This document shows positions 1 to 5,124 of a stretch of DNA of 6,334 nt, one piece after another. The notes under the pieces are model-generated. The model was not told where the DNA came from and made no database searches. It saw nothing but the letters and a program-made list of their open reading frames with translations. Origin of the DNA: an uncultured Clostridia bacterium. GTDB lineage: Bacteria > Bacillota > Clostridia > Oscillospirales > Ruminococcaceae. Location of the stretch: positions 1 to 6,334 of the forward strand of contig CANQOJ010000133.1 of assembly GCA_947625455.1 (NCBI GenBank). Reading direction: 5' to 3'. How positions within the stretch are numbered: position 1 is the first letter of the stretch; each line of letters begins with the position of its first letter. Both the position numbers and the translations under genes were made by a program.

Positions 1-164
1 CCCATAAACGCCTCGTCGCCGTTTAATTGGTATTCTGACACCCAACGATAGAGCATTCCTGCACTTATGCCCATCTTTTCAGCCACAATCTGTGTCTTAA
101 TATTATCCTTAATCACCAGATTGCACGCTGTTACCTTGAACTCCTTGCTGTACTTTTTCTTCAT
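1..164 (-). CDS. IS3-family transposase OrfA, N-terminal part (runs off the left edge)
   Basis: Reading from ATG at 164 toward position 1 gives 54 complete codons beginning MKKKYSKEFKVTACNLVIKD and ending near EYQLNGDEAFMG. The charged MKKKYSKEFK start, a helix-turn-helix around residues 22-42 (TQIVAEKMGISAGMLYRW) and the trailing GDEAFMG match the HTH_Tnp_1 type OrfA of IS3-family elements. In that family OrfA binds the terminal inverted repeats and is joined to OrfB (DDE integrase) by programmed -1 frameshifting; OrfB would lie outside the window. The start is supported by AGAGGAG 8-9 nt upstream and by a consensus promoter at 186-214. The gene is cut only by the window edge; no damage is visible in the part present. 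Confidence 0.85.
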   Translation of the reverse strand, partial: MKKKYSKEFKVTACNLVIKDNIKTQIVAEKMGISAGMLYRWVSEYQLNGDEAFM

Positions 165-185
165 TTTGACACACTCCTCTATTTT

Positions 186-214
186 ATTATATCATTCACT
201 GTTTCATGTGTCAA
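186..214 (-). promoter_or_regulatory. Consensus sigma-A promoter for the IS3 orfA
   Basis: On the minus strand TTGACA (214-209) is followed after exactly 17 nt by TATAAT (191-186). Both hexamers and the spacing match the sigma-A consensus, and the orfA start lies 22 nt further on. A second TATAAT (225-220) sits beside the presumed IS tip. IS3-family circles make a junction promoter from a -35 in the right end and a -10 in the left end, so the outer TATAAT may serve that purpose; that part is inference. Confidence 0.8.
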
Positions 215-227
215 CTTTTATTATACA

Positions 228-270
228 ACTTTCCAACTGTTTACTGTACACTGTACACTGTCAACTGACA
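228..270. repeat. Heptad array, ACTGTNN type (left)
   Basis: Seven-base units follow one another: ACTTTCC at 228-234, one extra base, then ACTGTTT (236), ACTGTAC (243), ACTGTAC (250), ACTGTCA (257), ACTGACA (264). The register is kept for five units. The same family recurs inside the left arm (356-369 and 405-418) and next to ilvN (1419-1460). No coding function is visible. It is the immediate neighbour of the IS end, so the IS probably inserted into or beside the array. Confidence 0.8.
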
Positions 271-416
271 ATAGAGCGCAAAACGCTCGATAGGCTTACG
301 CTCTCAAAAATTCAAAACAATCTAAATTGTCCGCGCGTTAAGCGCGGACACCATAACTGTATACTTTCCCCAGCGTTATCCGCCGTGAGGCGGATAATGC
401 GTCCACTGTATACTGC
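271..416. repeat. Left arm of an inverted, hairpin-rich mosaic repeat
   Basis: The arm holds three palindromes: GAGCG-CAAAA-CGCTC at 274-288; a 9-bp perfect stem TGTCCGCGC/GCGCGGACA at 328-350 with loop GTTAA; and TTATCCGCC-GTGA-GGCGGATAA at 376-397, which extends to 373-400 with one G-T pair. The blocks between them return in reverse complement in the right arm: 401-416 equals 1261-1276 (16/16), 349-371 equals 1278-1300 (23/23), 317-329 resembles 1313-1326, and 284-303 matches 1340-1359 at 16 of 20. Positions 312-416 are also read as the 3' end of the metallopeptidase gene. No recognised IS or riboswitch is seen here. Confidence 0.85.
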
Positions 417-1250
417 GCCAGCTTTAAGCCACGAAAGGAAACGGTCGACTGCCGAAAGCACTACGCCGAAATCGTACTTTTCTTCCTTTACGCCGTCAAT
501 CGCGCTGTCGGGAGTATAATCCCAGCCGAATGCTTTCATAATAAGCGAACAGGTGAGCTCGGCTTCGTATTCCATTTGTTCATGCGGCGGCTTTTCGCGT
601 TTGGGGATTTTGCAGTTGAGGTAATCCGATTTCTGAATTTCATCATCAATCGTCAAATGCCCGCAGAGCAAATGCCCTATCTCGTGAAAGAAAGTTGGTA
701 TTTGACGGGAAAAATCAAGCCTGCTGTTTACAAGCAGCACATAGCGCGTCAGTATGCTTTTCGCTTCACCGTTTTTGCCGATATATTTAATCGGCACGGC
801 GTTCGGCTGATAAATCATTTCGCCGAAAAGGCGCTCTCCGTAGTCCTTTTCTCCGAAATAAACGCCATGCTGATTTAAAACGAACGCAAGCTGTTCTTTG
901 GTGAATTGCGGTACTTGCGGGAGAGTTTCACGGCTTACGGTTTTCATCCATTCGGGAAGCGGAGTGTTGTCGGCGCTGTATGTGTCGATTGCTTCGTAGT
1001 ATATGTCAAGAGGTGCAAAGGGCTTTACTATAATCAGCGGTCTTGCTTCGGGCTTTGGCAGGCGGTTGTAATCTTTAAGCCAGGTATTTTCGCTTGCCGC
1101 AAAGCCTATGCCCGGTCGCTGAACCAGAAGCACTGCCGAATTAAACAGCGACAATCCCGACGCATACCACATATACGCGCCGTAGTTTGACCAGTCATCG
1201 AACATTTTGTTCCGAACGATGTATTGTAAAATAGGATTATTTGGTTTCAT
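312..1250 (-). CDS. ImmA/IrrE-like zinc metallopeptidase, enclosed by repeats; 3' end repeat-derived
   Basis: The 312-residue product carries a zinc-peptidase motif, FFHEIGHLLCGH, with His189, Glu190 and His193; Glu227, Glu229 and Glu231 in EYEAELTCSLI are candidates for the third zinc ligand. This arrangement fits the ImmA/IrrE (DUF955) peptidases, which in other systems cleave repressors or act in stress and mobile-element control. Residues 30-90 (LFNSAVLLVQRPGIGF, then a PLIIVKPFAP strand) resemble the ArdC-type N-terminal domain often placed before such peptidases; this is a weaker call. ATG 1250 is the only usable start: the frame meets TAA in the right repeat arm 16 codons upstream. No Shine-Dalgarno site precedes it. 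Residues 279-312 and the stop are encoded by the left repeat arm, so the native end is probably lost or replaced. It may be a working gene with a grafted tail or a remnant. The substrate is unknown. Confidence 0.65.
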   Translation of the reverse strand: MKPNNPILQYIVRNKMFDDWSNYGAYMWYASGLSLFNSAVLLVQRPGIGFAASENTWLKDYNRLPKPEARPLIIVKPFAPLDIYYEAIDTYSADNTPLPEWMKTVSRETLPQVPQFTKEQLAFVLNQHGVYFGEKDYGERLFGEMIYQPNAVPIKYIGKNGEAKSILTRYVLLVNSRLDFSRQIPTFFHEIGHLLCGHLTIDDEIQKSDYLNCKIPKREKPPHEQMEYEAELTCSLIMKAFGWDYTPDSAIDGVKEEKYDFGVVLSAVDRFLSWLKAGAVYSGRIIRLTADNAGESIQLWCPRLTRGQFRLF

Positions 1251-1260
1251 AGCATTACAT

Positions 1261-1418
1261 GCAGTATACAGTGGACAGGGGAAAGTATACAGTTATGGTG
1301 CCGCTGGCGCGGCAAATTTAGATTGTGTTCATATTATAAGAGCGTATTTCTTTCGAGCGATTTACGCTCGTTTAATCCCAAAACAATCAGGATATTATCC
1401 GCGCAAGCGGATACCTTT
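1261..1418. repeat. Right arm of the inverted, hairpin-rich mosaic repeat
   Basis: This is the inverted partner of 271-416. It begins 10 bp upstream of the metallopeptidase ATG. Its palindromes are TGCCGC-TGGC-GCGGCA at 1299-1314, CGAGCG-ATTTA-CGCTCG at 1354-1370, and TATCCGC-GCAA-GCGGATA at 1396-1413. The first two sit where the left arm has different but also palindromic sequence. The third resembles the left-arm hairpin at 373-400 but lies at another place in the module order. An isolated TATAAT on the minus strand (1338-1333) has no convincing -35 partner, so I do not call a promoter for the metallopeptidase gene. Confidence 0.85.
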
Positions 1419-1460
1419 ACTGAATACTTTCCATTGTCCACTGTCAACTGCCGACAGACA
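1419..1460. repeat. Heptad array abutting the ilvN stop codon
   Basis: Six units in unbroken 7-nt register: ACTGAAT (1419), ACTTTCC (1426), ATTGTCC (1433), ACTGTCA (1440), ACTGCCG (1447), ACAGACA (1454). The array ends at 1460 and the ilvN stop codon occupies 1461-1463, so it forms the very start of the ilvN 3' untranslated region. It is in the same orientation as the array at 228-270, sharing CACTGTCAACTG with it, although the arms between them are inverted. Confidence 0.8.
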
Positions 1461-1934
1461 TTAGTCGCGCTCTAATGCCGTAATTCCCGAACGAACCATT
1501 TTTATTATTCCGAAAGGTTTAAGCAGGTCGATAAAGCTGTCGAGCTTTACCGGCTCGCCAGTTAGTTCAAGCATAATGCTGTCCTTGCCGACGTCAACAG
1601 GCTTCGCTCTGTAAAGATTTGCGATTTCTATTATCTTATGCCTGTCCTCTTCAGAACGTCCCGCGCGGATAAGGATATGTTCGCGGGTTACAGCGTCGTT
1701 CAATATCTTTACCTCGTGAATGTCGTAGAGCTTCATAAGCTGGTTCTTTATCTGCGTTATGACCTTAAAATCGCCCTCAACGACAATTGTAAGCCTTGAT
1801 ATATCGGGTTCTTCCGTTTCGGCGGCGTTCAGACTTTTGATGTTGAAGCAGCGGCGGCTGAACAGTCCCGCAACTCGCAGAAGAACGCCGTTGTTGTTGT
1901 TTACTTTAACCGAAAGCACATATTCCTGTTCCAT
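1461..1934 (-). CDS. ilvN: Acetohydroxy-acid (acetolactate) synthase, small regulatory subunit
   Basis: The 157-residue protein is the regulatory partner of IlvB in valine, leucine and isoleucine synthesis; the family activates the catalytic subunit and gives feedback inhibition by valine. An N-terminal ACT domain covers about residues 4-76 (LSVKVNNNNGVLLRVAGLFS, then SLNAAETEEPDISRLTIVVE), and the C-terminal small-subunit domain follows to MVRSGITALERD. Length is normal. Gly16 and Asn31 line up with the valine-binding Gly14 and Asn29 of E. coli IlvH. The motif normally read RRGYNI or RRGFNI is RRCFNI here, with Cys29 in place of a strongly conserved glycine. GGAGG lies 6 nt before the ATG, inside the last codons of ilvB, and the genes are 1 nt apart, so translation is probably coupled. 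The C-terminal stop touches the heptad array. IlvH would be an equally valid name. Confidence 0.95.
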   Translation of the reverse strand: MEQEYVLSVKVNNNNGVLLRVAGLFSRRCFNIKSLNAAETEEPDISRLTIVVEGDFKVITQIKNQLMKLYDIHEVKILNDAVTREHILIRAGRSEEDRHKIIEIANLYRAKPVDVGKDSIMLELTGEPVKLDSFIDLLKPFGIIKMVRSGITALERD

Positions 1935-1935
1935 A

Positions 1936-3621
1936 TTACGCCTCCAGATTTATCTCTGTAATCGGATTTACAACGGGTTTGCCCGCAGGTATCATCGGCA
2001 GCACATTTATATCCTTGTCGATTTTAACCTCTACCATTACAGGTTCGGTCTTTGAAATTTCAAGAGCTTGCTTTAACACAGGCTCAATGTCCTCGTTTTT
2101 AGCGATTACAAACGCCTTTATGCCGAATGCTTCTCCAAGCTTTACATAGTCGATATGGCGGTTGTCAAGAGTTGTCTGCGAGAAATGCTTTTCATAGAAA
2201 AGGCGCTGCCACTGACGCACCATTCCGAGAACGTTGTTGTTTATTACAATTTCTATTATCGGTATCTTATGAGCGTAAGCAGTGATAAGTTCGTTTAAGT
2301 TCATAGCAAAACTGCCGTCGCCTGCGATATTGACAACAGTCTTTTCGGGGCAGCCGACCTTTGCGCCGATAGCCGCGCCAAGTCCGTAGCCCATTGTACC
2401 AAGACCGCCCGAAGATATAAAGCTTCTCGGCTTCGTGAACGTGTAATACTGCGCCGCCCACATCTGATTTTGTCCGACTTCGGTCGCTATGACAGCTTCG
2501 CTGTTTGTAAGCTCGTCAAGTTTTCTTATGACAGCTTCGGGCGTTACGGGGAAATCGGCTGTTCCTTTCTGAACGGGTTCATTGCATTTTCTGGCGATAA
2601 TTTCGTCAGTCCAGGAGTTCTTTTTCTGTTCAATCTTCCCGCACAACGTGTTCAGCACGTTTTTTACATCGCCCTTTATCGTTGCCTGCGCTTCGACGTT
2701 TTTGTTAAACTCGGCAGGATCAATGTCTATGTGGATAATTTTGGCATTCTTTCCGAAAACGGCAGGCTCGCCGATAACTCTGTCGGAAAAGCGCGTTCCT
2801 ATGCCGATAAACAAATCGCACTCGTTGAGGGCTTCGGCGGCTTTTACCGTGCCATGCATGCCGAGCATGCCGATATAGCGCCTGTTACGCTGGTCAAACG
2901 CGCCTTGTCCCATAAGCGAACATGATACGGGCGCGTCGCAAAGCTCTGCAAGCCTTGCAAGCTCCGTTTCAGCCTCCGCCGAAACAACTCCTCCTCCCGC
3001 GTAAATATACGGCTTTTGGGAGTTTCTGATGAACTCCAGAGCTTTTTCTATATCGTCCTCGTTTGCATTTTCCGCTTGTTTCGGAACAGATTTTCCGAGC
3101 GGGGTATATTCGGCAGCAGCCGCGGTGATGTCCTTTGGAATGTCAATAAGGACGGGACCTTTTCTTCCGCTGCCCACAATTTCAAACGCAAGCCGAATTG
3201 TTTTGGCAAGCTCTTTTATGTCCTTGACGATAAAATTGTGCTTGGTTATGGGCATAGTAATGCCTGTTGTGTCAACTTCCTGGAAGCTGTCAAGACCGAG
3301 CAGACCGCACGAAACGTTTCCCGTAATAGCGACAAGCGGGATTGAGTCCATATACGCCGTTGCTATTCCCGTGGTGAGGTTTGTAGCGCCGGGACCTGAC
3401 GTTGCGATAACAACGCCCGTTTTGCCCGTTGCTCTTGCATAGCCGTCAGCGGCGTGGCATGCGCCTTGTTCATGTGAAGTGATGATATGGCGTATTCTGT
3501 CGCCGTACTTGTAAATGCTGTCGTAGATATTCAGCACAGCGCCGCCCGGATAGCCGAAAACGGTGTCCGCGCCCTCGCTGAGCAAACATTCTACAATTAT
3601 ATCCGCTCCCGTTAATAACAT
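1936..3621 (-). CDS. ilvB: Acetohydroxy-acid (acetolactate) synthase, large catalytic subunit
   Basis: This 561-residue thiamine-diphosphate enzyme condenses two pyruvates to acetolactate, or pyruvate with 2-oxobutyrate to acetohydroxybutyrate, the first common step of branched-chain amino-acid synthesis. Visible landmarks are the catalytic Glu51 in SHEQGA, the FAD/central domain with GTRFSDR (275-281), GGLGTMGYGLGAAIGA (405-420), and the ThDP/Mg motif from GDGSF (434-438) to NNN (461-463). The C terminus has VLPMIPAG, as in anabolic AHAS rather than catabolic AlsS. The frame is open for 44 codons further upstream, but ATG 3621 is preferred: it begins MLLTGADIIV as in the family, has AAAGGAAAGG 9 nt upstream, and the longer frame would run back through the promoter. 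ilvN follows directly. The leader is short, about 33 nt. Confidence 0.96.
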   Translation of the reverse strand: MLLTGADIIVECLLSEGADTVFGYPGGAVLNIYDSIYKYGDRIRHIITSHEQGACHAADGYARATGKTGVVIATSGPGATNLTTGIATAYMDSIPLVAITGNVSCGLLGLDSFQEVDTTGITMPITKHNFIVKDIKELAKTIRLAFEIVGSGRKGPVLIDIPKDITAAAAEYTPLGKSVPKQAENANEDDIEKALEFIRNSQKPYIYAGGGVVSAEAETELARLAELCDAPVSCSLMGQGAFDQRNRRYIGMLGMHGTVKAAEALNECDLFIGIGTRFSDRVIGEPAVFGKNAKIIHIDIDPAEFNKNVEAQATIKGDVKNVLNTLCGKIEQKKNSWTDEIIARKCNEPVQKGTADFPVTPEAVIRKLDELTNSEAVIATEVGQNQMWAAQYYTFTKPRSFISSGGLGTMGYGLGAAIGAKVGCPEKTVVNIAGDGSFAMNLNELITAYAHKIPIIEIVINNNVLGMVRQWQRLFYEKHFSQTTLDNRHIDYVKLGEAFGIKAFVIAKNEDIEPVLKQALEISKTEPVMVEVKIDKDINVLPMIPAGKPVVNPITEINLEA

Positions 3622-3660
3622 AAAACCAGACCTTTCCTTTTCTTTCATAATACATATTTT

Positions 3661-3689
3661 ATTATAACACATCTTAAACTTAAAGTCAA
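3661..3689 (-). promoter_or_regulatory. Promoter of ilvB-ilvN
   Basis: On the minus strand TTGACT (3689-3684) and TATAAT (3666-3661) are separated by 17 nt, a near-perfect sigma-A promoter. Transcription would start near 3654, leaving a leader of roughly 33 nt before ATG 3621. That leaves no room for a T-box, leader peptide or attenuator between this promoter and ilvB. Confidence 0.75.
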
Positions 3690-3760
3690 CTTTATTTTCA
3701 TTTATCGGCAGTTTTCGATTTTTAGGCAGGCTTTTGGGAAAAGTTTTGTGCATTTTTCAT

Positions 3761-3899
3761 AGAGGTAAGAGGTTAGAGGTAAGAAGTAAGAGTTTAATTC
3801 AAACGTGATTTTCCCTGCTAGAGGTTAGAGTTTATTTCAAGCCTGATTTTTCTGTTTAGAGTTGGCTTGACTTCAACTCTTACCTCTTACCTCTAAACA
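3761..3899. repeat. Heptad array, AGAGGTA type, with a 38-bp tandem repeat and inverted ends
   Basis: From 3761 units of seven follow: AGAGGTA, AGAGGTT, AGAGGTA, AGAAGTA, AGAGTTT, then AATTCAA, a 17-nt spacer (3803-3819), AGAGGTT, AGAGTTT, ATTTCAA, a second similar 17-nt spacer (3841-3857), AGAGTTG, GCTTGAC, TTCAACT, and finally CTTACCT twice and CTAAACA. The right end is the reverse complement of the left end (AGAGGTAAGAGG pairs with CCTCTTACCTCT), so the whole can fold into a large hairpin. The section 3789-3826 is repeated with changes from 3827. It lies between the divergent ilvB and TauE-type genes. The rest of the 3622-3968 gap holds the ilvB promoter and, for the plus-strand genes, only weak -10-like sequences (TATAAA at 3928, CATAAT at 3947). 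Confidence 0.85.
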
Positions 3900-3968
3900 C
3901 GCTTAAAATCCAGCTTCCGGCAGATTATATAAATCGAAAAATTGCGCATAATAATTCGGGGTGATACT

Positions 3969-4310
3969 GTGAAAAAATTTTTTAAAGGCGCGGTATGCGG
4001 ATTTTTAAACGGATTTTTCGGTTCGGGCGGCGGGGTTGCAGCTGTTCCCATTCTTGAAAAAGAGGGGTGCAGCGCTAACGAAGCGCATGCAACTTCGGTT
4101 GCGGTGATTTTCGTCCTAAGCCTTGTAACAGCGGCGTTTTACGGGCTTTCGGGAAATCTTGACTTCAAAACCGCTTGGAATTACATTCCGTTCGGGCTTT
4201 TAGGGGCGCTTTGCGGAGCGTTTTTCCTGAAGAAAATTCAAGCCGTGTGGCTGAAAAGAATATTCGGCGGGATAGTGTCTGTCGCCGCAGTGAGGATGTT
4301 TTTGGCATGA
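3969..4310 (+). CDS. TauE/SafE family membrane protein, N-terminal half-type
   Basis: The 113-residue hydrophobic protein is one half of a TauE/SafE (PF01925) permease, a family linked to export of sulfite, sulfoacetate and other organic or sulfur anions across the cytoplasmic membrane. About four membrane segments are visible (near 6-26, 41-60, 72-87, 97-112). The family signature appears as GFLNGFFGSGGG (11-22), followed by EAHATSVAVI. GTG 3969 is chosen because GGGGTGAT, a strong anti-16S match, lies just before it; the frame also opens from a TTG at 3942 but lacks a site there. Full-length family members have about 250 residues and eight segments, so this product needs its overlapping partner. 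Substrate cannot be read from the sequence. Confidence 0.85.
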   Translation: MKKFFKGAVCGFLNGFFGSGGGVAAVPILEKEGCSANEAHATSVAVIFVLSLVTAAFYGLSGNLDFKTAWNYIPFGLLGALCGAFFLKKIQAVWLKRIFGGIVSVAAVRMFLA

Positions 4311-4690
4311 ATTTTGTAGGACAGGCTTTAGCGGGATTTCTCACGGGCGTTTTAGCGTCTATGGGGCTTGGCGGGGGATTTGTGCTGGTGGTGTGGCTTA
4401 CGCTGTTTATGAACATAGACCAGCGCACCGCCCAGGGGATAAACGTTCTGTTTTTCCTGCCCATAGCATTCACCGCGCTTATTTTGCACCTTAAAAATGA
4501 TTTGATTAACAAACAGCTCGTAAAGCAACTTTTATTCGGAGGAGTTGTCGGCGCAGCAGTCGGAACATTCGGCGCGCAGATCGTCGCTAACGAACTCTTA
4601 AGAAAACTCTTCGCAGTTTTCCTCCTTGCATTCGGATTGAGAGAGATTTTCTCAGCAGAGGGCGGTTTCAGCAAGGGGAAAACCTTTTGA
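4307..4690 (+). CDS. TauE/SafE family membrane protein, C-terminal half-type
   Basis: The 127-residue product is the second TauE/SafE half. Its start overlaps the stop of the first half as ATGA, the usual sign of coupled translation, with GAGGA about 10 nt upstream. Four membrane segments are visible (about 3-34, 42-62, 74-94, 97-116), with the second signature GFLTGVLASMGLGGG and then RTAQGINVLFFLPIAF. The two proteins together give the usual eight segments, so a heteromeric transporter is the natural reading. The frame is open upstream to 4175, but that part is out of frame with the real first gene and not hydrophobic in the family pattern. The last codons (KGKTF and the stop) fall inside a palindrome belonging to the adjacent repeat, so the native tail may have been altered. 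Confidence 0.85.
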   Translation: MNFVGQALAGFLTGVLASMGLGGGFVLVVWLTLFMNIDQRTAQGINVLFFLPIAFTALILHLKNDLINKQLVKQLLFGGVVGAAVGTFGAQIVANELLRKLFAVFLLAFGLREIFSAEGGFSKGKTF

Positions 4691-4706
4691 AAAAGGGTTT
4701 CCCCTT
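4673..4706 (+). terminator. Hairpin spanning the stop codon of the second TauE-type gene
   Basis: AAGGGGAAAACCTTTT (4673-4688) pairs with AAAAGGGTTTCCCCTT (4691-4706), 15 of 16 positions, around a tiny GA loop. The TGA stop (4688-4690) is in its apex. It would stall or end plus-strand transcripts, but no T-tract follows, so it is not a textbook intrinsic terminator. Its right arm is also the left arm of the MITE-like repeat. Confidence 0.5.
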
Positions 4707-4865
4707 GAACCCCTTTTCCAAAACTTTTTATATCGGCTGATGAAGATAAGGTTCTTTAGCGCATAAAAGAAAAACAGCATTAAATTCCAAACAATGACGG
4801 CGTTATAAAGTTTTTGAAAAGGGAGTTTGAGGGAAAACTTTTTTCAAAAAGTTTTCCCCTCAATA
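4698..4865. repeat. MITE-like repeat, copy 1
   Basis: The left part carries TTTCCCCTTGAACCCCTTTT, which is roughly the reverse complement of AAAGTTTTTGAAAAGGGAGT and the TTTGAGGG that follows (4807-4833). The core from 4750 to 4865 is identical to 5008-5124 in copy 2 apart from one G. It ends with a palindrome GAGGGAAAACTTTTTT...TTTTCCCCTC (4829-4861). No reading frame in it looks like a protein. The inverted ends with an AT-rich, non-coding centre fit a miniature inverted-repeat element; no transposase or target duplication is recognisable. Confidence 0.85.
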
Positions 4866-4955
4866 ATGTTGAGGTCAAAACAGGGTTTGAAAAGGAAATC
4901 TTGTTTTAGTCCAAAATTCTAGCCTCTAATCTCTTAAATTCTAGCTTCTAGTAGG
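4866..4955. repeat. Spacer between MITE-like copies, with a CTAGNNN heptad array
   Basis: The first half (4866-4918) shows nothing recognisable. From 4919 come CTAGCCT, CTAATCT, CTTAAAT plus one extra T, CTAGCTT and CTAGTAG, that is, 7-nt spacing with one slip. These are related by reverse complement to the AGAGGTT/ACTAGAG units at 3761 and 6161. A similar stretch (TTAGCAT, CTAGTTG) reappears beyond copy 2 at 5125-5138. Confidence 0.7.
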
Positions 4956-5124
4956 TTTTTCCCCTTGAACCCTTTTCTAAAACTTTCATTATGGCTGATA
5001 GCGGCGGGGTTCTTTAGCGCATAAAAGAAAAACAGCATTAAATTCCAAACAATGACGGCGTTATAAAGTTTTTGAAAAGGGAGTTTGAGGGGAAAACTTT
5101 TTTCAAAAAGTTTTCCCCTCAATA
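4956..5124. repeat. MITE-like repeat, copy 2
   Basis: Direct repeat of 4698-4865. The core 5008-5124 matches copy 1 except for one added G, while the outer 50 bp (4956-5007) is clearly more diverged, so the two parts have different histories. It carries the inverted ends and a perfect terminal palindrome at 5087-5120. It stops exactly where the methyltransferase stop codon begins (5125-5127). Confidence 0.85.
5087..5120 (-). terminator. Perfect 16-bp palindrome downstream of the methyltransferase gene
   Basis: GAGGGGAAAACTTTTT (5087-5102) is fully complementary to AAAAAGTTTTCCCCTC (5105-5120) with a two-base centre. It begins 5 nt after the methyltransferase stop on the minus strand and is a likely barrier or 3'-end stabiliser for that transcript. 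There is no T-tract after it in either direction, so true terminator activity is uncertain. Confidence 0.45.

Larger units (their letters stand above)
1..227 (-). mobile_element. Left end of an IS3-family insertion sequence
   Basis: The minus strand from 227 reads TGTATAATAAAAGTTGACAC, starting with TG as IS3-family ends do, and then runs through a promoter, a ribosome binding site and orfA. The sequence just outside (228 onward) changes at once into the 7-nt repeat array, which also suggests a boundary near 227. The other end and any 3-4 bp target duplication are outside the window, so the exact tip is a guess. Confidence 0.55.

Noticed and set aside
228..416. CRISPR array
   Set aside because: Units are 7 nt with no unique spacers of regular length, and no cas gene is in the window.
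67..519. Plus-strand open frame of 150 codons
   Set aside because: It runs through the IS promoter, heptads and hairpins and into the 3' part of the metallopeptidase gene on the other strand. Its N-terminal leucine-rich look comes from AT-rich repeat DNA and no ribosome binding site is present.
1333..1338. Minus-strand TATAAT as a promoter for the metallopeptidase gene
   Set aside because: No -35 like sequence at a suitable distance, and the matching position in the other arm is not conserved.
1380..1420. Intrinsic terminator for ilvBN in the hairpin at 1396-1413
   Set aside because: The stem is only 7 bp and is not followed by a T-tract on the minus strand; read-through into the next gene is equally likely.
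3622..3753. 44-codon N-terminal extension of ilvB (ATG 3753 or 3648)
   Set aside because: The extension covers the ilvB promoter, has no ribosome binding site and is not family-like; ATG 3621 has both a site and the expected MLLTGAD start.
4175..4306. Upstream extension of the second TauE-type gene
   Set aside because: It overlaps the first gene in another frame; ATG 4307 with ATGA overlap and family-like NFVGQALAGFLTG start is clearly better.
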